A stretch of 64,000 bases of DNA, from contig CAKOUW010000001.1 in assembly GCA_934120715.1 (NCBI GenBank), positions 62,001-126,000 of the forward strand, read 5' to 3'. This DNA comes from an uncultured Bacilli bacterium (GTDB taxonomy: Bacteria > Bacillota_I > Bacilli_A > RF39 > UBA660). A program made the position numbers and the translations under genes. The notes beneath the pieces are model-generated. The model was not told the origin of the DNA. It saw only the letters and a program-made list of their open reading frames with translations, and searched no databases. Positions 35,254-45,174 of the stretch are shown piece by piece (position 1 is the first letter of the stretch; the number at the start of each line of letters is the position of its first letter).

Positions 35254-37779
35254 TTGAAAAGTTTTGATAAGTTATTAGCAGAAGTTATTAAAGAGGAAAT
35301 TGATTCCTTGTTTTATTTGGTTTATGTACCAACAATTATTAGTAGTAGAAAATATTTAAAAGGTAGTTCTTTTAGAAAGAGTTTTGATAAGGCAATTAAC
35401 AAAGACAAATATGATTTAGATGATATTTTAACTATGATTGATAGAAAAATGTCTGAAAGTGATATGTTTGACGTAATAAAGGATTTTTGTGGTGGTCGAG
35501 GTGTTACTTCACCATATGAATATATTAACAGAATTGATATAATTCCTATGTTTAAGTATTTTATTGATAAAGATATTTATACCTCTAACTTAGTTATTTC
35601 ATATTTCTTTCCTATTCATTGTAGTGGTCAAGTAAATAATGTTTTTTTAGATAGTTCAATTTCTCCAAGGCCAAATTTTGACGCTGGTTATACTTTGATT
35701 GCTGGGACTGAACATTTACTCGGAGCAAAGGATTCAAGATTTACTTTATCTGCTGCTATTTATTGTTTAAAATTTATTAATTATGAAAGAAGAAATCGTT
35801 TAATTAATAAAAATAGTGAGTATTTTAATAGATTAGATGCTATGGGATTAAAACTAGAAGAGTTTCTATCATTTTATGGTAGTGATGAATTAATAGAAAA
35901 ATATAATGCTAGTAAAAATGGTACAGCTCCATGGATGGAAAATTACAGTGAAAGTGAATTAGATTTATCATTAAATAATTTTAATTTGATAAAGCATTTT
36001 TATAATGATTCTATACCTAATTATGCAAATAAATTTTATTTATTAAAAGATATTGAAAAGAAAATGGCAAATTCATCAAATAAGAAAGAATTGTTACTTG
36101 CTGCATTTTGTTATAGAGAGTATTGTGATGATGATTTCTTTAGATCTTTTGGTGATGTTGAGCTTACAGTTGATGATTTAGCTAGCTTTATTTCTGAATG
36201 TGAAAAAGCTAATTTTAAAATCACTGATAGGCAAATTGGAAATTTATTAAAATCATTTAAGAAGTATTATTTGGTTAAAAATAATTTAGTTGAGGAACAT
36301 GTTAGTGAGAAAAGTCATATATTAGAAGCATATGATAAGTATTGTGCAAATAATTGGGCATTTGAAGAATCAGAATTTGTTGATTTTTATAATTCATTAT
36401 ATGGTAAAAAATTGAAGTCATTTAATTTTGAGGGGAATGAAGAACCTTTAACTATTGAAATTTTAGATGAAGTTATAGGAAATGGTAAATTTGCAGGATT
36501 AGAAAAAATTATGAATGCTGCTGCTGTTTTCTCATATTTTAATAATCGTATTAGAACTGATAGGGAAAGTTACTGTCATGATGTAGAACACAGAAAAGAT
36601 ATCTTTGAAAAGTATTATAGTGTAATTTCAGATTATTGTAGAGATCCACAAGTTACAATGCACTACTTTATTTATCGTTGTGGATTTGGAATGGATGATG
36701 AAAAGGCTGCAGAAGATCTTATTCAGTGGTGTTCTAATAGCCTTAATCTTAATGCTGATTTTTATTCAGAAGAGTTGAAAAGAAATACTGATATGGAAAT
36801 ACGTAATAATTGTACTAGTGACTTTTTAACAAATTTCAAGGATCGTACTAAAATACGTGATAGATATTATTCTATTGTAGAAAAAGATGATATTACAAAA
36901 TTTGGTGCTACTTATATAATTAAGAATAGTTTTTGTTCTGTTCAAAGAGAAGTTTTATCTAAGCTTAATGAGGAAGTTATTACTAGGGCTAGAACAGCAA
37001 TTGATGATGATGAAAGTATTTTTGATGATTTACCGTTATCTGAAAAGGAAATTAAGTCTATGCTTACTAAAGTTAGCATTGATTGGAGGCCATTTTTTGA
37101 TTCTACTTGTGCGAGGTATGATTATATGACTCCACTACGTAGAAGGGTAATAAAAGCTCTTAATGAATATACTACTTCTGATTGTTCTATTCTAGATGTT
37201 TGTAATAAGTATGGTTGTTTACCAGATAAAATGCGTAGATATGTATCATTGCTTAGAGAAGATAAGCCAGAATTATTTGAAAAATATAATCAAAAAGTAG
37301 TTGAAAATAATGATTATACCGATAATAGTTATATAGATACTGATCATATTATTGATGGTATGAATAATGGTGTTATTATGCCAAATGGAACTATTAGAGA
37401 ATATAATTTATTTGATTTGATAAGAGATGTTGGACATAATGTTAATATTTTGGAAATTAAAAGATTTTTAAATCAATGTCATCCAGATAGTTTATGTATT
37501 TCACCTTTCTTTGGCAGGTATCCTTTCATTGATTTAAGAGAGGAGCAACCATTCCCACGTCAAATAAGGAATGATACGATGATTGTCAATGTTGATGGAG
37601 AGCAGCATTTAGTTACTGATGAAGAAAGAGAAGCTGTTTTAAAATATCTTGAAGAACGTGATTTACCATCTTTTCTATATTCTAGTGCAGTTAAATCATA
37701 TCTTAATGGGGAATTTGATCTAAATGAAAAAGGACTTAAGAAGACAGAAGTTAAGGTTAAGGTTAAAACTGAAAATTAA
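35254..37779 (+). CDS. Large soluble protein of unknown function
   Basis: 841 residues from TTG 35254, chosen because AGGAGGCGG lies 4-5 nt upstream. It has no signal peptide or membrane helix. It is mostly helical with many Cys/His residues, but no recognised catalytic motif. Residues about 630-690 (YTTSDCSILDVCNKYGCLPD) read like a helix-turn-helix. It has its own promoter and lies between divIVA and the ileS T-box. I do not recognise the family; it may be specific to this lineage. Confidence 0.8.
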   Translation: MKSFDKLLAEVIKEEIDSLFYLVYVPTIISSRKYLKGSSFRKSFDKAINKDKYDLDDILTMIDRKMSESDMFDVIKDFCGGRGVTSPYEYINRIDIIPMFKYFIDKDIYTSNLVISYFFPIHCSGQVNNVFLDSSISPRPNFDAGYTLIAGTEHLLGAKDSRFTLSAAIYCLKFINYERRNRLINKNSEYFNRLDAMGLKLEEFLSFYGSDELIEKYNASKNGTAPWMENYSESELDLSLNNFNLIKHFYNDSIPNYANKFYLLKDIEKKMANSSNKKELLLAAFCYREYCDDDFFRSFGDVELTVDDLASFISECEKANFKITDRQIGNLLKSFKKYYLVKNNLVEEHVSEKSHILEAYDKYCANNWAFEESEFVDFYNSLYGKKLKSFNFEGNEEPLTIEILDEVIGNGKFAGLEKIMNAAAVFSYFNNRIRTDRESYCHDVEHRKDIFEKYYSVISDYCRDPQVTMHYFIYRCGFGMDDEKAAEDLIQWCSNSLNLNADFYSEELKRNTDMEIRNNCTSDFLTNFKDRTKIRDRYYSIVEKDDITKFGATYIIKNSFCSVQREVLSKLNEEVITRARTAIDDDESIFDDLPLSEKEIKSMLTKVSIDWRPFFDSTCARYDYMTPLRRRVIKALNEYTTSDCSILDVCNKYGCLPDKMRRYVSLLREDKPELFEKYNQKVVENNDYTDNSYIDTDHIIDGMNNGVIMPNGTIREYNLFDLIRDVGHNVNILEIKRFLNQCHPDSLCISPFFGRYPFIDLREEQPFPRQIRNDTMIVNVDGEQHLVTDEEREAVLKYLEERDLPSFLYSSAVKSYLNGEFDLNEKGLKKTEVKVKVKTEN

Positions 37780-37793
37780 TAATATTATAGGTG

Positions 37794-37822
37794 TTGTAAA
37801 AATAATATTATTATGATATATT
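37794..37822 (+). promoter_or_regulatory. Promoter of the ileS T-box leader
   Basis: TTGTAA, 17-nt spacer, TATATT with TG upstream (extended -10). Confidence 0.6.
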
Positions 37823-37828
37823 AACATG

Positions 37829-38038
37829 GAAAGCAAGTGCGAAAGACGGAGTATTTATGATTATATAGAGAGCCTATGGGTGGTGGAAATGGGTTATGAA
37901 GAAATATTCGAATCACTTTCAAGTTGCGATTTATGGATAAGATAAATACGGTAACGCGTTATAGTATTGAGTGCATATTTATATGTTAATTAAGGTGGTA
38001 CCGCGAACTATTCGTCCTTAGGGATGGATAGTTTTTTT
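37829..38038 (+). promoter_or_regulatory. T-box riboswitch upstream of ileS
   Basis: The T-box sequence GGTGGTACCGCG lies at 37994-38005. Stem I shows GAGAGCC and GGTGG-type elements and an ATC codon (37912-37914) in the expected specifier region, matching isoleucine. The terminator AACTATTCGTCC/GGGATGGATAGTT with T-tract (38006-38038) competes with the antiterminator. Uncharged tRNA-Ile should promote read-through into ileS. A tRNA-Ile(GAT) that reads ATC is encoded at 26228. Confidence 0.93.
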
Positions 38039-38055
38039 CTTGGAAAGGAGTTTTT

Positions 38056-41000
38056 ATGAAATTTGAAAAATTAGATAATTCTAAAACTAGTGAAGCTGAA
38101 AGTAAAATATCAAAGCGATGGAAAAAAATGAATATTTTACAAAGATGTATTGATACTAGGAAAAATGGTGAGAAGTGGGTTTTTTATGATGGACCAATTT
38201 ATGCTAATGCTAAACCGGGAATTCACCATGTATTTGCTAAAACTATTAAAGATGCTTTTTGTAAATATAAAACTATGCAAGGGTATAGAGTACTTAGAAA
38301 GATTGGACTTGATACTCATGGATTACCAATAGAAGTAAATGTTGAGAAGAAATTAGGGTTTAAAAACAAGTCTGATATTGAAGGATTTGGTATTGAAAAC
38401 TTTTGCCATGAATGTAATAATGAGACAGCTACTAATATAGATGAAGTAAAAAAGGTTACTGATATGATGGGACAATTCATTGATTGTGATCATCCTTATG
38501 TTACTTGTGATAATGAGTTTATTGAAAGTGAATGGTGGATAATCAAAGAAATGGATAAGAAGGGATTAATTTATCATGGTAATAAAGTTTTACCTTATTG
38601 TCCTAGATGTGGTACTGAACTTTCTGCTAATGAAGTTGCTCAAGGGTATCAACAGGATTCTGTAAATACTGTTATTGTTCCTTTTAAAAAGAAAGATGAA
38701 GATGTTTACTTTTTAGTTTGGACAACTACACCTTGGACTTTAATGGCTAATGTTGCATTGTGTGTTAATCCTGATCTTGAATATGTTTTAGTTGAATCTC
38801 AAGGATATAAATTTATTGTTGCTAGTAGTTTATTAGAAAAAGTATTGGGTGATGATACTAAGGTTCTTGAGACTTATAAGGGAGTAGATTTAGTTGGAAC
38901 TAAGTATGAACAATTGTTACCTTTTGTTGAGGTTGAAGGTAAGGCTTTTGAGGTTATAGCTGATAATTATGTTACTGCTGAAGATGGTACTGGTATTGTT
39001 CATATTGCTCCAGCATATGGTGCTGATGATAACAATGTTTGTGCAGCTAATGGTATTGCTTTTGTTAATCCTGTTGGAAAGGATGGGTGCTATACTACTG
39101 GTCCATGGAAGGGTAGATTGGTTACTGATCCGGAACTTGAAATTGAGATTATAAAGTATTTAAAAGAGAATGATAAGTTATTTAAAAAGATTAAGTTAGT
39201 ACACGACTATCCACATTGTTGGAGATGTAAGTCACCACTTATCTATTATGCTAAACCAGCTTGGTATGTAAAGACAACTGCTGTAAAGGATAAGATTATT
39301 GAGGCTAATTCTAAAGTTAATTGGTATCCAGAATTTGTTGGTACAAAGAGATTTGCTAACTGGCTAGATAATATGGTTGATTGGGGAATTTCACGTAATA
39401 GATATTGGGGATGTCCTATGCCAATTTGGACTTGTGAATGTGGTCATAAAGAAGTAATTGGCTCATTAGAAGAATTACAAGATAAAATAGTTGAAGATGT
39501 TGATGTTAGAAAAATTGAATTACATAGACCATATGTTGATGGTTTACATATTACTTGCCCTGAATGTGGTAAATCAATGTCTAGGGTTAAAGATGTAATG
39601 GATGTTTGGTTTGATAGTGGTTCTATGCCTTATGCACAATGGCATTATCCTTTTGAAAATAAAGAGTTATTTGAGGATCAATTCCCAGCTGACTTTATAG
39701 CTGAGGGTGTCGATCAAACTCGTGGTTGGTTCTATGTATTATTAGTTATTTCTACTATTATTTCTGGTGAAAGTAGTTTTAAGAATGTTGTAGTTAATGA
39801 CATGATGCTAGATGCACATGGTAAAAAAATGAGTAAGTCTACTGGAAATATTATTGATCCAGTACAAATTATGGAAAAGTATGGTGCTGATACAACTAGA
39901 TTTTATATGTGCTATGTTTCACCAATCTGGACTCCATTAAAATTTAGTGAAGAAGGCGTTAAAGAGGTTTATTCTAAATTTACTTCAACATTAAAGAATT
40001 CTTATTCTTTCTTTGAAATGTATGCTAATGCTGATAATGTTGATCCTAGAGAATATGATATACCAGTAGAAAATAGAGAGCTTATTGATAGATGGTTATT
40101 ATCTAAGTTAAACAAATTAATTAAAAATGTAAATCAAGCATATCAAGAATTTGATTTAAATAAGGTTACAAAACTTATTGTTCCTTTCTTAAATGATGAT
40201 TTATCTAATTGGTATATTAGAAGTAATCGTCGTAGATTCTGGGATAGTGAATTAACAGAGAGTAAAAAGGCTGTTTATTTAACAACATACGAAGTACTTG
40301 TAGCATTATGTAAATTATGTGCTCCAATAACACCATTTATGACTGAAGAGATTTATCGTGATTTAACTGGTGAAGAGTCTGTTCATTTAGCAGAATTTCC
40401 AATTGAAAATACTGATTTAATTGATGAAGCTGTTGAAGAGAGAATGGATCTAGTTAGAGATATTTGCTCTTTGGGAAGATTTGCAAGAGAAGAAGTAAAT
40501 ATAAAAGTTAGACAACCAATTAGTAGTTTAATTTTACCAAAGAGTGACGAGCTTATTATTGGTGATTTACTTCCAGTTATTTCTGAGGAGTTAAATGTTA
40601 AAAATATAATGTTTAAAGATGATATGACTGAATATTTGGAATATATAGTAAAACCTAACTTTAAAGTTTTAGGCAAAACATTGGGTCCTAAAATTAAAGA
40701 GTTACAGGGTATATTAGATAAACTTACAAGTACTGAGATTGCTAAAATTAGTGATGAAGGTCTTACTATTAAGTTAGTTGGTGAAGATTTTAAATTAACT
40801 AGTGATATGGTACTTATTTCGCTAAAACAAAAAGATGGTTATGCTTCAAGTAGTAATAATCGTACTTGTGTAGTCCTTGATACAGAGTTAACTGAAGAAT
40901 TAATTCTAGAAGGTCTTGCTCGTGAGTTTGTTCGTAAAGTACAAAGTTTAAGAAAAGAGATGGACTTTGTTATTACTGATCATATTGTGGTATACTATAA

Positions 41001-41157
41001 TGGAAATGATCAAATAGATAAGATGTTTGAATACTATAAAGATTATATAATGGGTGAAGTTTTAGGTGATGATTTAATAAAAGATAGTAGCTTAGATGAT
41101 TATAGTGATTTAAATGATGAAAAAGTGTCTATTAAAATTGAGAAAGTAGTAAAATAA
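38056..41157 (+). CDS. ileS: Isoleucyl-tRNA synthetase (eukaryote-like IleS2 type)
   Basis: 1033 residues. The class I HIGH motif appears as KPGIHHVFAK, and the KMSKS loop as GKKMSKSTGN. Zinc-type CPRCGTELSANEVAQGY and CEC/CPECGK pairs occur in the editing and central regions. W(W)-containing VWTTTPWTLMANVAL marks the editing domain. Length and the motif context FYDGPIYANAKPGIHH fit the second bacterial IleRS clade, which is often mupirocin-tolerant; tolerance is a family inference only. AAAGGAG precedes the ATG. The gene is controlled by the T-box upstream. Confidence 0.96.
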   Translation: MKFEKLDNSKTSEAESKISKRWKKMNILQRCIDTRKNGEKWVFYDGPIYANAKPGIHHVFAKTIKDAFCKYKTMQGYRVLRKIGLDTHGLPIEVNVEKKLGFKNKSDIEGFGIENFCHECNNETATNIDEVKKVTDMMGQFIDCDHPYVTCDNEFIESEWWIIKEMDKKGLIYHGNKVLPYCPRCGTELSANEVAQGYQQDSVNTVIVPFKKKDEDVYFLVWTTTPWTLMANVALCVNPDLEYVLVESQGYKFIVASSLLEKVLGDDTKVLETYKGVDLVGTKYEQLLPFVEVEGKAFEVIADNYVTAEDGTGIVHIAPAYGADDNNVCAANGIAFVNPVGKDGCYTTGPWKGRLVTDPELEIEIIKYLKENDKLFKKIKLVHDYPHCWRCKSPLIYYAKPAWYVKTTAVKDKIIEANSKVNWYPEFVGTKRFANWLDNMVDWGISRNRYWGCPMPIWTCECGHKEVIGSLEELQDKIVEDVDVRKIELHRPYVDGLHITCPECGKSMSRVKDVMDVWFDSGSMPYAQWHYPFENKELFEDQFPADFIAEGVDQTRGWFYVLLVISTIISGESSFKNVVVNDMMLDAHGKKMSKSTGNIIDPVQIMEKYGADTTRFYMCYVSPIWTPLKFSEEGVKEVYSKFTSTLKNSYSFFEMYANADNVDPREYDIPVENRELIDRWLLSKLNKLIKNVNQAYQEFDLNKVTKLIVPFLNDDLSNWYIRSNRRRFWDSELTESKKAVYLTTYEVLVALCKLCAPITPFMTEEIYRDLTGEESVHLAEFPIENTDLIDEAVEERMDLVRDICSLGRFAREEVNIKVRQPISSLILPKSDELIIGDLLPVISEELNVKNIMFKDDMTEYLEYIVKPNFKVLGKTLGPKIKELQGILDKLTSTEIAKISDEGLTIKLVGEDFKLTSDMVLISLKQKDGYASSSNNRTCVVLDTELTEELILEGLAREFVRKVQSLRKEMDFVITDHIVVYYNGNDQIDKMFEYYKDYIMGEVLGDDLIKDSSLDDYSDLNDEKVSIKIEKVVK

Positions 41158-41170
41158 GCTACTTTTTTCT
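41143..41170 (+). terminator. Terminator after ileS
   Basis: AAAGTAG, 9-nt loop, CTACTTT, then T-tract. It overlaps the last ileS codons. Confidence 0.8.
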
Positions 41171-41213
41171 TTTAAAAGTATGATATAATTTTTTATGAAT
41201 AGGGGATATAATT

Positions 41214-41627
41214 ATGGATAGTGAAGAATTTACAGAACTTAAGAATCGTTTTTTACTGGGACTTTTAGTTGCCAGTATATGCGCTTTCTTATTAATATTT
41301 CTTTTGGCTATTAAACTTGGTAATTATGATAGTAGAGTATTAAAGGGAATTAATAATAAAAAGACATTTTTTGTATTATTAACTAATTCTAAGGAGTGTT
41401 CTAAATGTGATAATTATTTAGAAAAGATTAAAGGATTAGATGTTAACTATTATAATTATGATCTTGCTAAGGAAAGTGATTATACTGATGTTTTGAAAAG
41501 AATTGGTCTTAGTGAGAATGTAGTTGAACTTCCAGGAATTATATATATAGAAAAAGGTGAAATGATTGCTAATGCAATGGATATAGATGATGAAGTTTTT
41601 AATGATTTTATAAAACGTTATTCTTAA
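41214..41627 (+). CDS. Membrane-anchored thioredoxin-like protein
   Basis: 137 residues. One N-terminal helix (FLLGLLVASICAFLLIFLLAI) precedes a thioredoxin-like domain with CSKC at the active site (NSKECSKCDNYLEKI) and the cis-Pro segment VVELPGIIYIEKGE. The active site faces the extracytoplasmic side if the helix is N-in. It may be a thiol oxidoreductase or an adhesion-type Trx fold. It precedes the SDR and lyase genes with short spacing (15 nt each), likely one operon. Confidence 0.75.
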   Translation: MDSEEFTELKNRFLLGLLVASICAFLLIFLLAIKLGNYDSRVLKGINNKKTFFVLLTNSKECSKCDNYLEKIKGLDVNYYNYDLAKESDYTDVLKRIGLSENVVELPGIIYIEKGEMIANAMDIDDEVFNDFIKRYS

Positions 41628-41642
41628 TTTGGTGGTGATTAT

Positions 41643-42380
41643 ATGAGTAAGGTTGCTTTAGTTACTGGTAGTAATAGGGGACTTGGAAAAGCTATTGTTA
41701 TAGGATTTGCGGAAAAGGGAGTTAATGTGGTTATTAATTATTGTCATCATGATGATGAAGCCCTTGAGCTTCAAGAGTATATTAGAAATAATTATAATGT
41801 TGAAGTTATGTGTATAAAGTGTGATATCTCAGTTGAAGAAGAAGTTGAGGATATGGTAAATCAAGTTATTGATACTTTTGGTGGGATTGATATACTTGTG
41901 AATAATGCCAGTGTTTCTAGAGATAAGTTATTGCTTGATAAAAGTGTTAGAGAATTTAGAAGAATTTTAGATGTTAATTTGATTGGGACTTATTTATGTA
42001 GTAAGTATGTTGGTAAGGCAATGTTATCGGCAAAAAAGGGTAAAATAATTAATATTTCTTCAACTAATGCTCTTGATACTTATTATCCGGAAAGTTGTGA
42101 TTATGATGCTTCGAAAGCAGGAGTAGTTTCTTTAACTCATAATTTAGCTATAGAATTTGCTCCATTTATTCAAGTTAATTGCGTGTGTCCTGGTTGGATA
42201 AATACTGATATGAATAAAGAATTGTCGATTGAGCAAATAAATGAGGAAAATAAAAGAATATTATTAGGAAGATTTGCAGAACCAAATGAGATTGCGAATG
42301 TTGTTTTGTTTCTAGCAAGTCCTTTAGCTAGTTATATGAATGATTCAATAATTAGAGTTGATGGTGGAAAGTATAATTAA
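41643..42380 (+). CDS. SDR-family oxidoreductase (FabG-like)
   Basis: 245 residues. NAD(P)-binding VTGSNRGLGKAI, LVNNAS (motif with NNAS rather than NNAG), catalytic Ser in NISSTNALD, and Tyr-x-x-x-Lys in YDASKAG. The C-terminus IRVDGGKYN is typical. Sequence and length fit 3-oxoacyl-ACP reductases and related SDRs. There is no fatty-acid cluster around it, so the substrate is open. It overlaps no neighbour and is 15 nt upstream of the PLP lyase. Confidence 0.88.
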   Translation: MSKVALVTGSNRGLGKAIVIGFAEKGVNVVINYCHHDDEALELQEYIRNNYNVEVMCIKCDISVEEEVEDMVNQVIDTFGGIDILVNNASVSRDKLLLDKSVREFRRILDVNLIGTYLCSKYVGKAMLSAKKGKIINISSTNALDTYYPESCDYDASKAGVVSLTHNLAIEFAPFIQVNCVCPGWINTDMNKELSIEQINEENKRILLGRFAEPNEIANVVLFLASPLASYMNDSIIRVDGGKYN

Positions 42381-42395
42381 TAGAGGTGATGTGTA

Positions 42396-43646
42396 ATGTA
42401 TAATAAACTTGGGGTTTTACCAGATGTTAGTGATTTAATTAATAGATGTGAAGCTGAATGTAGGGAACAGTTTTTGGAAATTGATAGAATAAGTGAAGCC
42501 AATAGTTTAAAAGTTTTAAAGGCATTCCATGATAATGGTATAGTTGAAGGACATTTTAATGCTACTACAGGGTATGGTTATAATGATATTGGACGTGATG
42601 CTATTGAAGATGTTTTTAGAGATGTTTTAGGAGCGGAGGATGCTTTAGTTCGTAGTCAGTTTATTTCTGGTACTCATGCTTTAACGGTTTGTCTTTTTGG
42701 ACTTTTGAGACCTGGTGATATGCTTTTAAGTATTAATGGAAAGCCTTATGATACTTTGGATGAAGTTATCGGTATTAGAGAAAATCCTAGTTCTTTGAAA
42801 AGTTTTGGAGTTATCTATGAACAAATTGATTTGATAGATGATGATTTTGATTATGAAGGGATTAAACAATTTATTAGTAATAATAAAGTAAAAGTTATTG
42901 AAATTCAAAGAAGTAAGGGATATTCTACTAGAAAAAGTTTAAGTTTAGATAAGCTTTCTAAGGTGATTAATTTAATTAAGGGCATTGATAGTGACATTAT
43001 TATAATGGTTGATAATTGTTATTGTGAATTTGTTAGTGAGAAGGAACCTTTAAGTGCTGGTGCTGATATAATAGTTGGATCTTTAATTAAAAACTTGGGT
43101 GGAGGTATTGCTCCTAATGGTGCATATATAGCTGGTAGAAGAGATTTGGTTAATCTTTGTGCTGAAAGGCTTACTGTTCCTGGATGTGGTAAGGAAGTTG
43201 GACCAAGCCTTGGAATTAATAAACAGATTTTACAGGGAATATTTATGGCACCTTCTGTTGTAGCATCTGCTTTAAAAACGGCTGTGCTTACTAGTAAAGT
43301 AATGGAAGAATTAGGTTTTGATGTCGAACCAAGGTTTGATGATGAGAGAGTGGATATTGTTCAAAATATTATTTTCCATGATAAAAATAAATTAATTGAG
43401 TTTGTTAGAGGCATTCAAAAGGCTGCTCCTATTGATTCGTCAGCTATAGTTGAACCAAGTGATATGCCTGGATATGATGATCCAGTTATAATGGCAAGTG
43501 GCTCTTTTACTCAAGGTTCTTCAATTGAATTTTCTTGTGATGGACCTGTTAGACCGCCATATATTGCATACATGCAGGGTTCACTTACATATCATTATGG
43601 TAAGTTGGGTTTGATGATAGCAGTTAATAGATTGCTTCATAAATAG
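42396..43646 (+). CDS. PLP-dependent lyase of the methionine gamma-lyase/aluminium-resistance family (COG4100)
   Basis: 416 residues. It has the COG4100 pattern: EGHFNATTGYGYNDIGRD near the N-terminus, VRSQFISGTHALTVCLFGLLRPGD, MVDNCYCEFV (PLP Asp), and PLP-lysine in GSLIKNLGGGIAPNGAYIAG. The C-terminal motif SFTQGSSIEFSCDGP is also typical. Members are annotated as cystathionine beta-lyase-like; the true substrate is unsettled. It is the last gene of the Trx-SDR-lyase run, followed closely by the DUF5684 protein. Confidence 0.9.
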   Translation: MYNKLGVLPDVSDLINRCEAECREQFLEIDRISEANSLKVLKAFHDNGIVEGHFNATTGYGYNDIGRDAIEDVFRDVLGAEDALVRSQFISGTHALTVCLFGLLRPGDMLLSINGKPYDTLDEVIGIRENPSSLKSFGVIYEQIDLIDDDFDYEGIKQFISNNKVKVIEIQRSKGYSTRKSLSLDKLSKVINLIKGIDSDIIIMVDNCYCEFVSEKEPLSAGADIIVGSLIKNLGGGIAPNGAYIAGRRDLVNLCAERLTVPGCGKEVGPSLGINKQILQGIFMAPSVVASALKTAVLTSKVMEELGFDVEPRFDDERVDIVQNIIFHDKNKLIEFVRGIQKAAPIDSSAIVEPSDMPGYDDPVIMASGSFTQGSSIEFSCDGPVRPPYIAYMQGSLTYHYGKLGLMIAVNRLLHK

Positions 43647-43660
43647 AAAGGTGTTAGTTT

Positions 43661-44260
43661 ATGGTTAATGATGATTGGTATGCATTTTTTAGTATTGTGT
43701 GGAGTTCTTTATTTGTAGGAATATTGGTTATTTCTATAATTGGATTTATAATTTATGTAATTAGTAAAATTGCTTATTGGAAAATTTTTAGTAAAGCTGG
43801 TAAAGAGGGATGGAGAGCTCTTATTCCTATTTATAATCAATATGTGCTATGTCAAATAGTTGGTGTTAGTCCATGGTGGATGCTAATTTGCGCTTCAGCA
43901 GCAATACTTAGTTCAGTTTCAGAAATTTTTGCAACCCTATTTGCTGCTTCGAGTATTTATTTTTCTGCTTTACTAGCTATTAGCTTAGCTAAAAGTTTTG
44001 GTAAAAGTGAGGGATTTGGTATAGTGACTTTCTTTTTTAACTTTGTAGGAGCTTGTATTTTAGGATTTGATAAAAGTGAATATTTGGGTCCTAAGCCATT
44101 GAATGATATTATTTTGAATGCTTTTACTAATAAGGATTCTTCTAATAATGAGTCTAATACTACTCAAGATGCTGATAATTTTAAGTTCTGTTCATACTGT
44201 GGTACTAAAATAAATAAGGATTCTAGTTTTTGCACAAGTTGTGGTAAAAAAGTAGATTAG
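43661..44260 (+). CDS. DUF5684 membrane protein with zinc ribbon
   Basis: 199 residues with about four membrane helices. The DUF5684 signature is KIFSKAGKEGWRALIPIYNQYVLCQIVG, and GFDKSEYLGPKPLND follows. After a linker comes a C-terminal zinc ribbon, FCSYCGTKINKDSSFCTSCG (two CxxC). AAAGGTG precedes the ATG. The family is widespread and of unknown function. A terminator follows. Confidence 0.85.
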   Translation: MVNDDWYAFFSIVWSSLFVGILVISIIGFIIYVISKIAYWKIFSKAGKEGWRALIPIYNQYVLCQIVGVSPWWMLICASAAILSSVSEIFATLFAASSIYFSALLAISLAKSFGKSEGFGIVTFFFNFVGACILGFDKSEYLGPKPLNDIILNAFTNKDSSNNESNTTQDADNFKFCSYCGTKINKDSSFCTSCGKKVD

Positions 44261-44266
44261 TTTTTT

Positions 44267-44297
44267 AAAGTATTATTTAAATATGATACTTTTTTTC
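44267..44297 (+). terminator. Terminator after the DUF5684 gene
   Basis: AAAGTAT, 12-nt AT loop, ATACTTT, then T-tract. Confidence 0.8.
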
Positions 44298-44348
44298 ATA
44301 TTTTATTCAGCCTTGCATATAGTTAATTAGAACAAGGAGGAAAGCCGT

Positions 44349-44861
44349 ATGATTAATAAACAAAACTTATGGTTTTTAACATTATTTAGTTTAATTCTAG
44401 TATTGAGTGTATATTATATTACAATGCCTAATGATTTACTTTCTGCAAATAAAAAGACACAGGTTACAACCTCTAATAAGAGTAAGGAAAATACAAAAAA
44501 CACAGTGGAGGAATTATCTTCTCTAGTTGCGATGAGAGTTAGTTTAGAAGAAGAAAGACAAAATGAAATGGACACTTTGCAAGAACAACTTACGAGTGAT
44601 TCTATTAGTGGAGAAGAAAAGAATTCTTTATATGAAAAGCTTAAGTATTTAAATGAAATTCAAGGAAAAGAAGAGTCATATGAAAAACAAATAAAGAAGG
44701 AGTATAACATAGGCTGCTTTGTTAAAATTGATAATAGTAACGTTGGTGTGGTTTGCGTTTCTGATAAACATGACAGTACTTTAGCTAATAATATCATGCG
44801 TCTTATACAGAAGGATTATAAAAATAAAATGTATATTACAGTAAAGTTTCAAAAGAACTAG
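44349..44861 (+). CDS. SpoIIIAH-like protein
   Basis: 170 residues: one N-terminal helix (LWFLTLFSLILVLSVYYI), a linker with coiled coil (SLEEERQNEMDTLQEQLTS), and a C-terminal domain CFVKIDNSNVGVVCVSDKHDSTLANNIMRLIQ matching the SpoIIIAH ring-forming fold. In sporulating Firmicutes SpoIIIAH joins SpoIIQ to form the mother cell-forespore channel. No spoIIIA operon genes are adjacent, so the gene is isolated. AAGGAGG precedes the ATG. Confidence 0.82.
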   Translation: MINKQNLWFLTLFSLILVLSVYYITMPNDLLSANKKTQVTTSNKSKENTKNTVEELSSLVAMRVSLEEERQNEMDTLQEQLTSDSISGEEKNSLYEKLKYLNEIQGKEESYEKQIKKEYNIGCFVKIDNSNVGVVCVSDKHDSTLANNIMRLIQKDYKNKMYITVKFQKN

Positions 44862-44920
44862 TAGGTAAATGTATACAACAAAATTAGTGTTTGTCATACA
44901 ATATTTTAGGTGATCGATAA

Positions 44921-45127
44921 ATGGCTAATACAATTTTGACGGCTAGAGAAAAAAATGTCTTTGAGCTTTTAATTGCCAATAAGAGTACTAGGGATATTGC
45001 ACAGGAGTTAGGAATTAGTGAAAAAACTGTTAGAAATCATATTTCTAATGTTATGCAGAAACTCGGTGTTAATGGTAGAGCTGGAGCTGTAGTAGAGCTT
45101 TTAAAACTTAAAGAATTATCATTATAA
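44921..45127 (+). CDS. gerE: GerE-like LuxR-type transcription factor
   Basis: 68 residues consisting only of a LuxR/GerE helix-turn-helix: LTAREKNVFELLIANKSTRDIAQELGISEKTVRNHISNVMQ, then KLGVNGRAGAVVELLKL. Length (GerE is about 74) and sequence fit GerE, the last mother-cell sporulation regulator, rather than a response-regulator fragment. It lies between SpoIIIAH-like and GerM-like genes. AGGTGAT precedes the ATG, and a strong terminator overlaps its end. Confidence 0.88.
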   Translation: MANTILTAREKNVFELLIANKSTRDIAQELGISEKTVRNHISNVMQKLGVNGRAGAVVELLKLKELSL

Positions 45128-45152
45128 GCGTGCTAAAAGGGCACGCTTTTTC
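45126..45152 (+). terminator. Terminator after gerE
   Basis: AAGCGTGC, 7-nt loop, GCACGCTT, then T-tract. Confidence 0.85.
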
Positions 45153-45174
45153 ATATAATAATGTAGGTGATATT

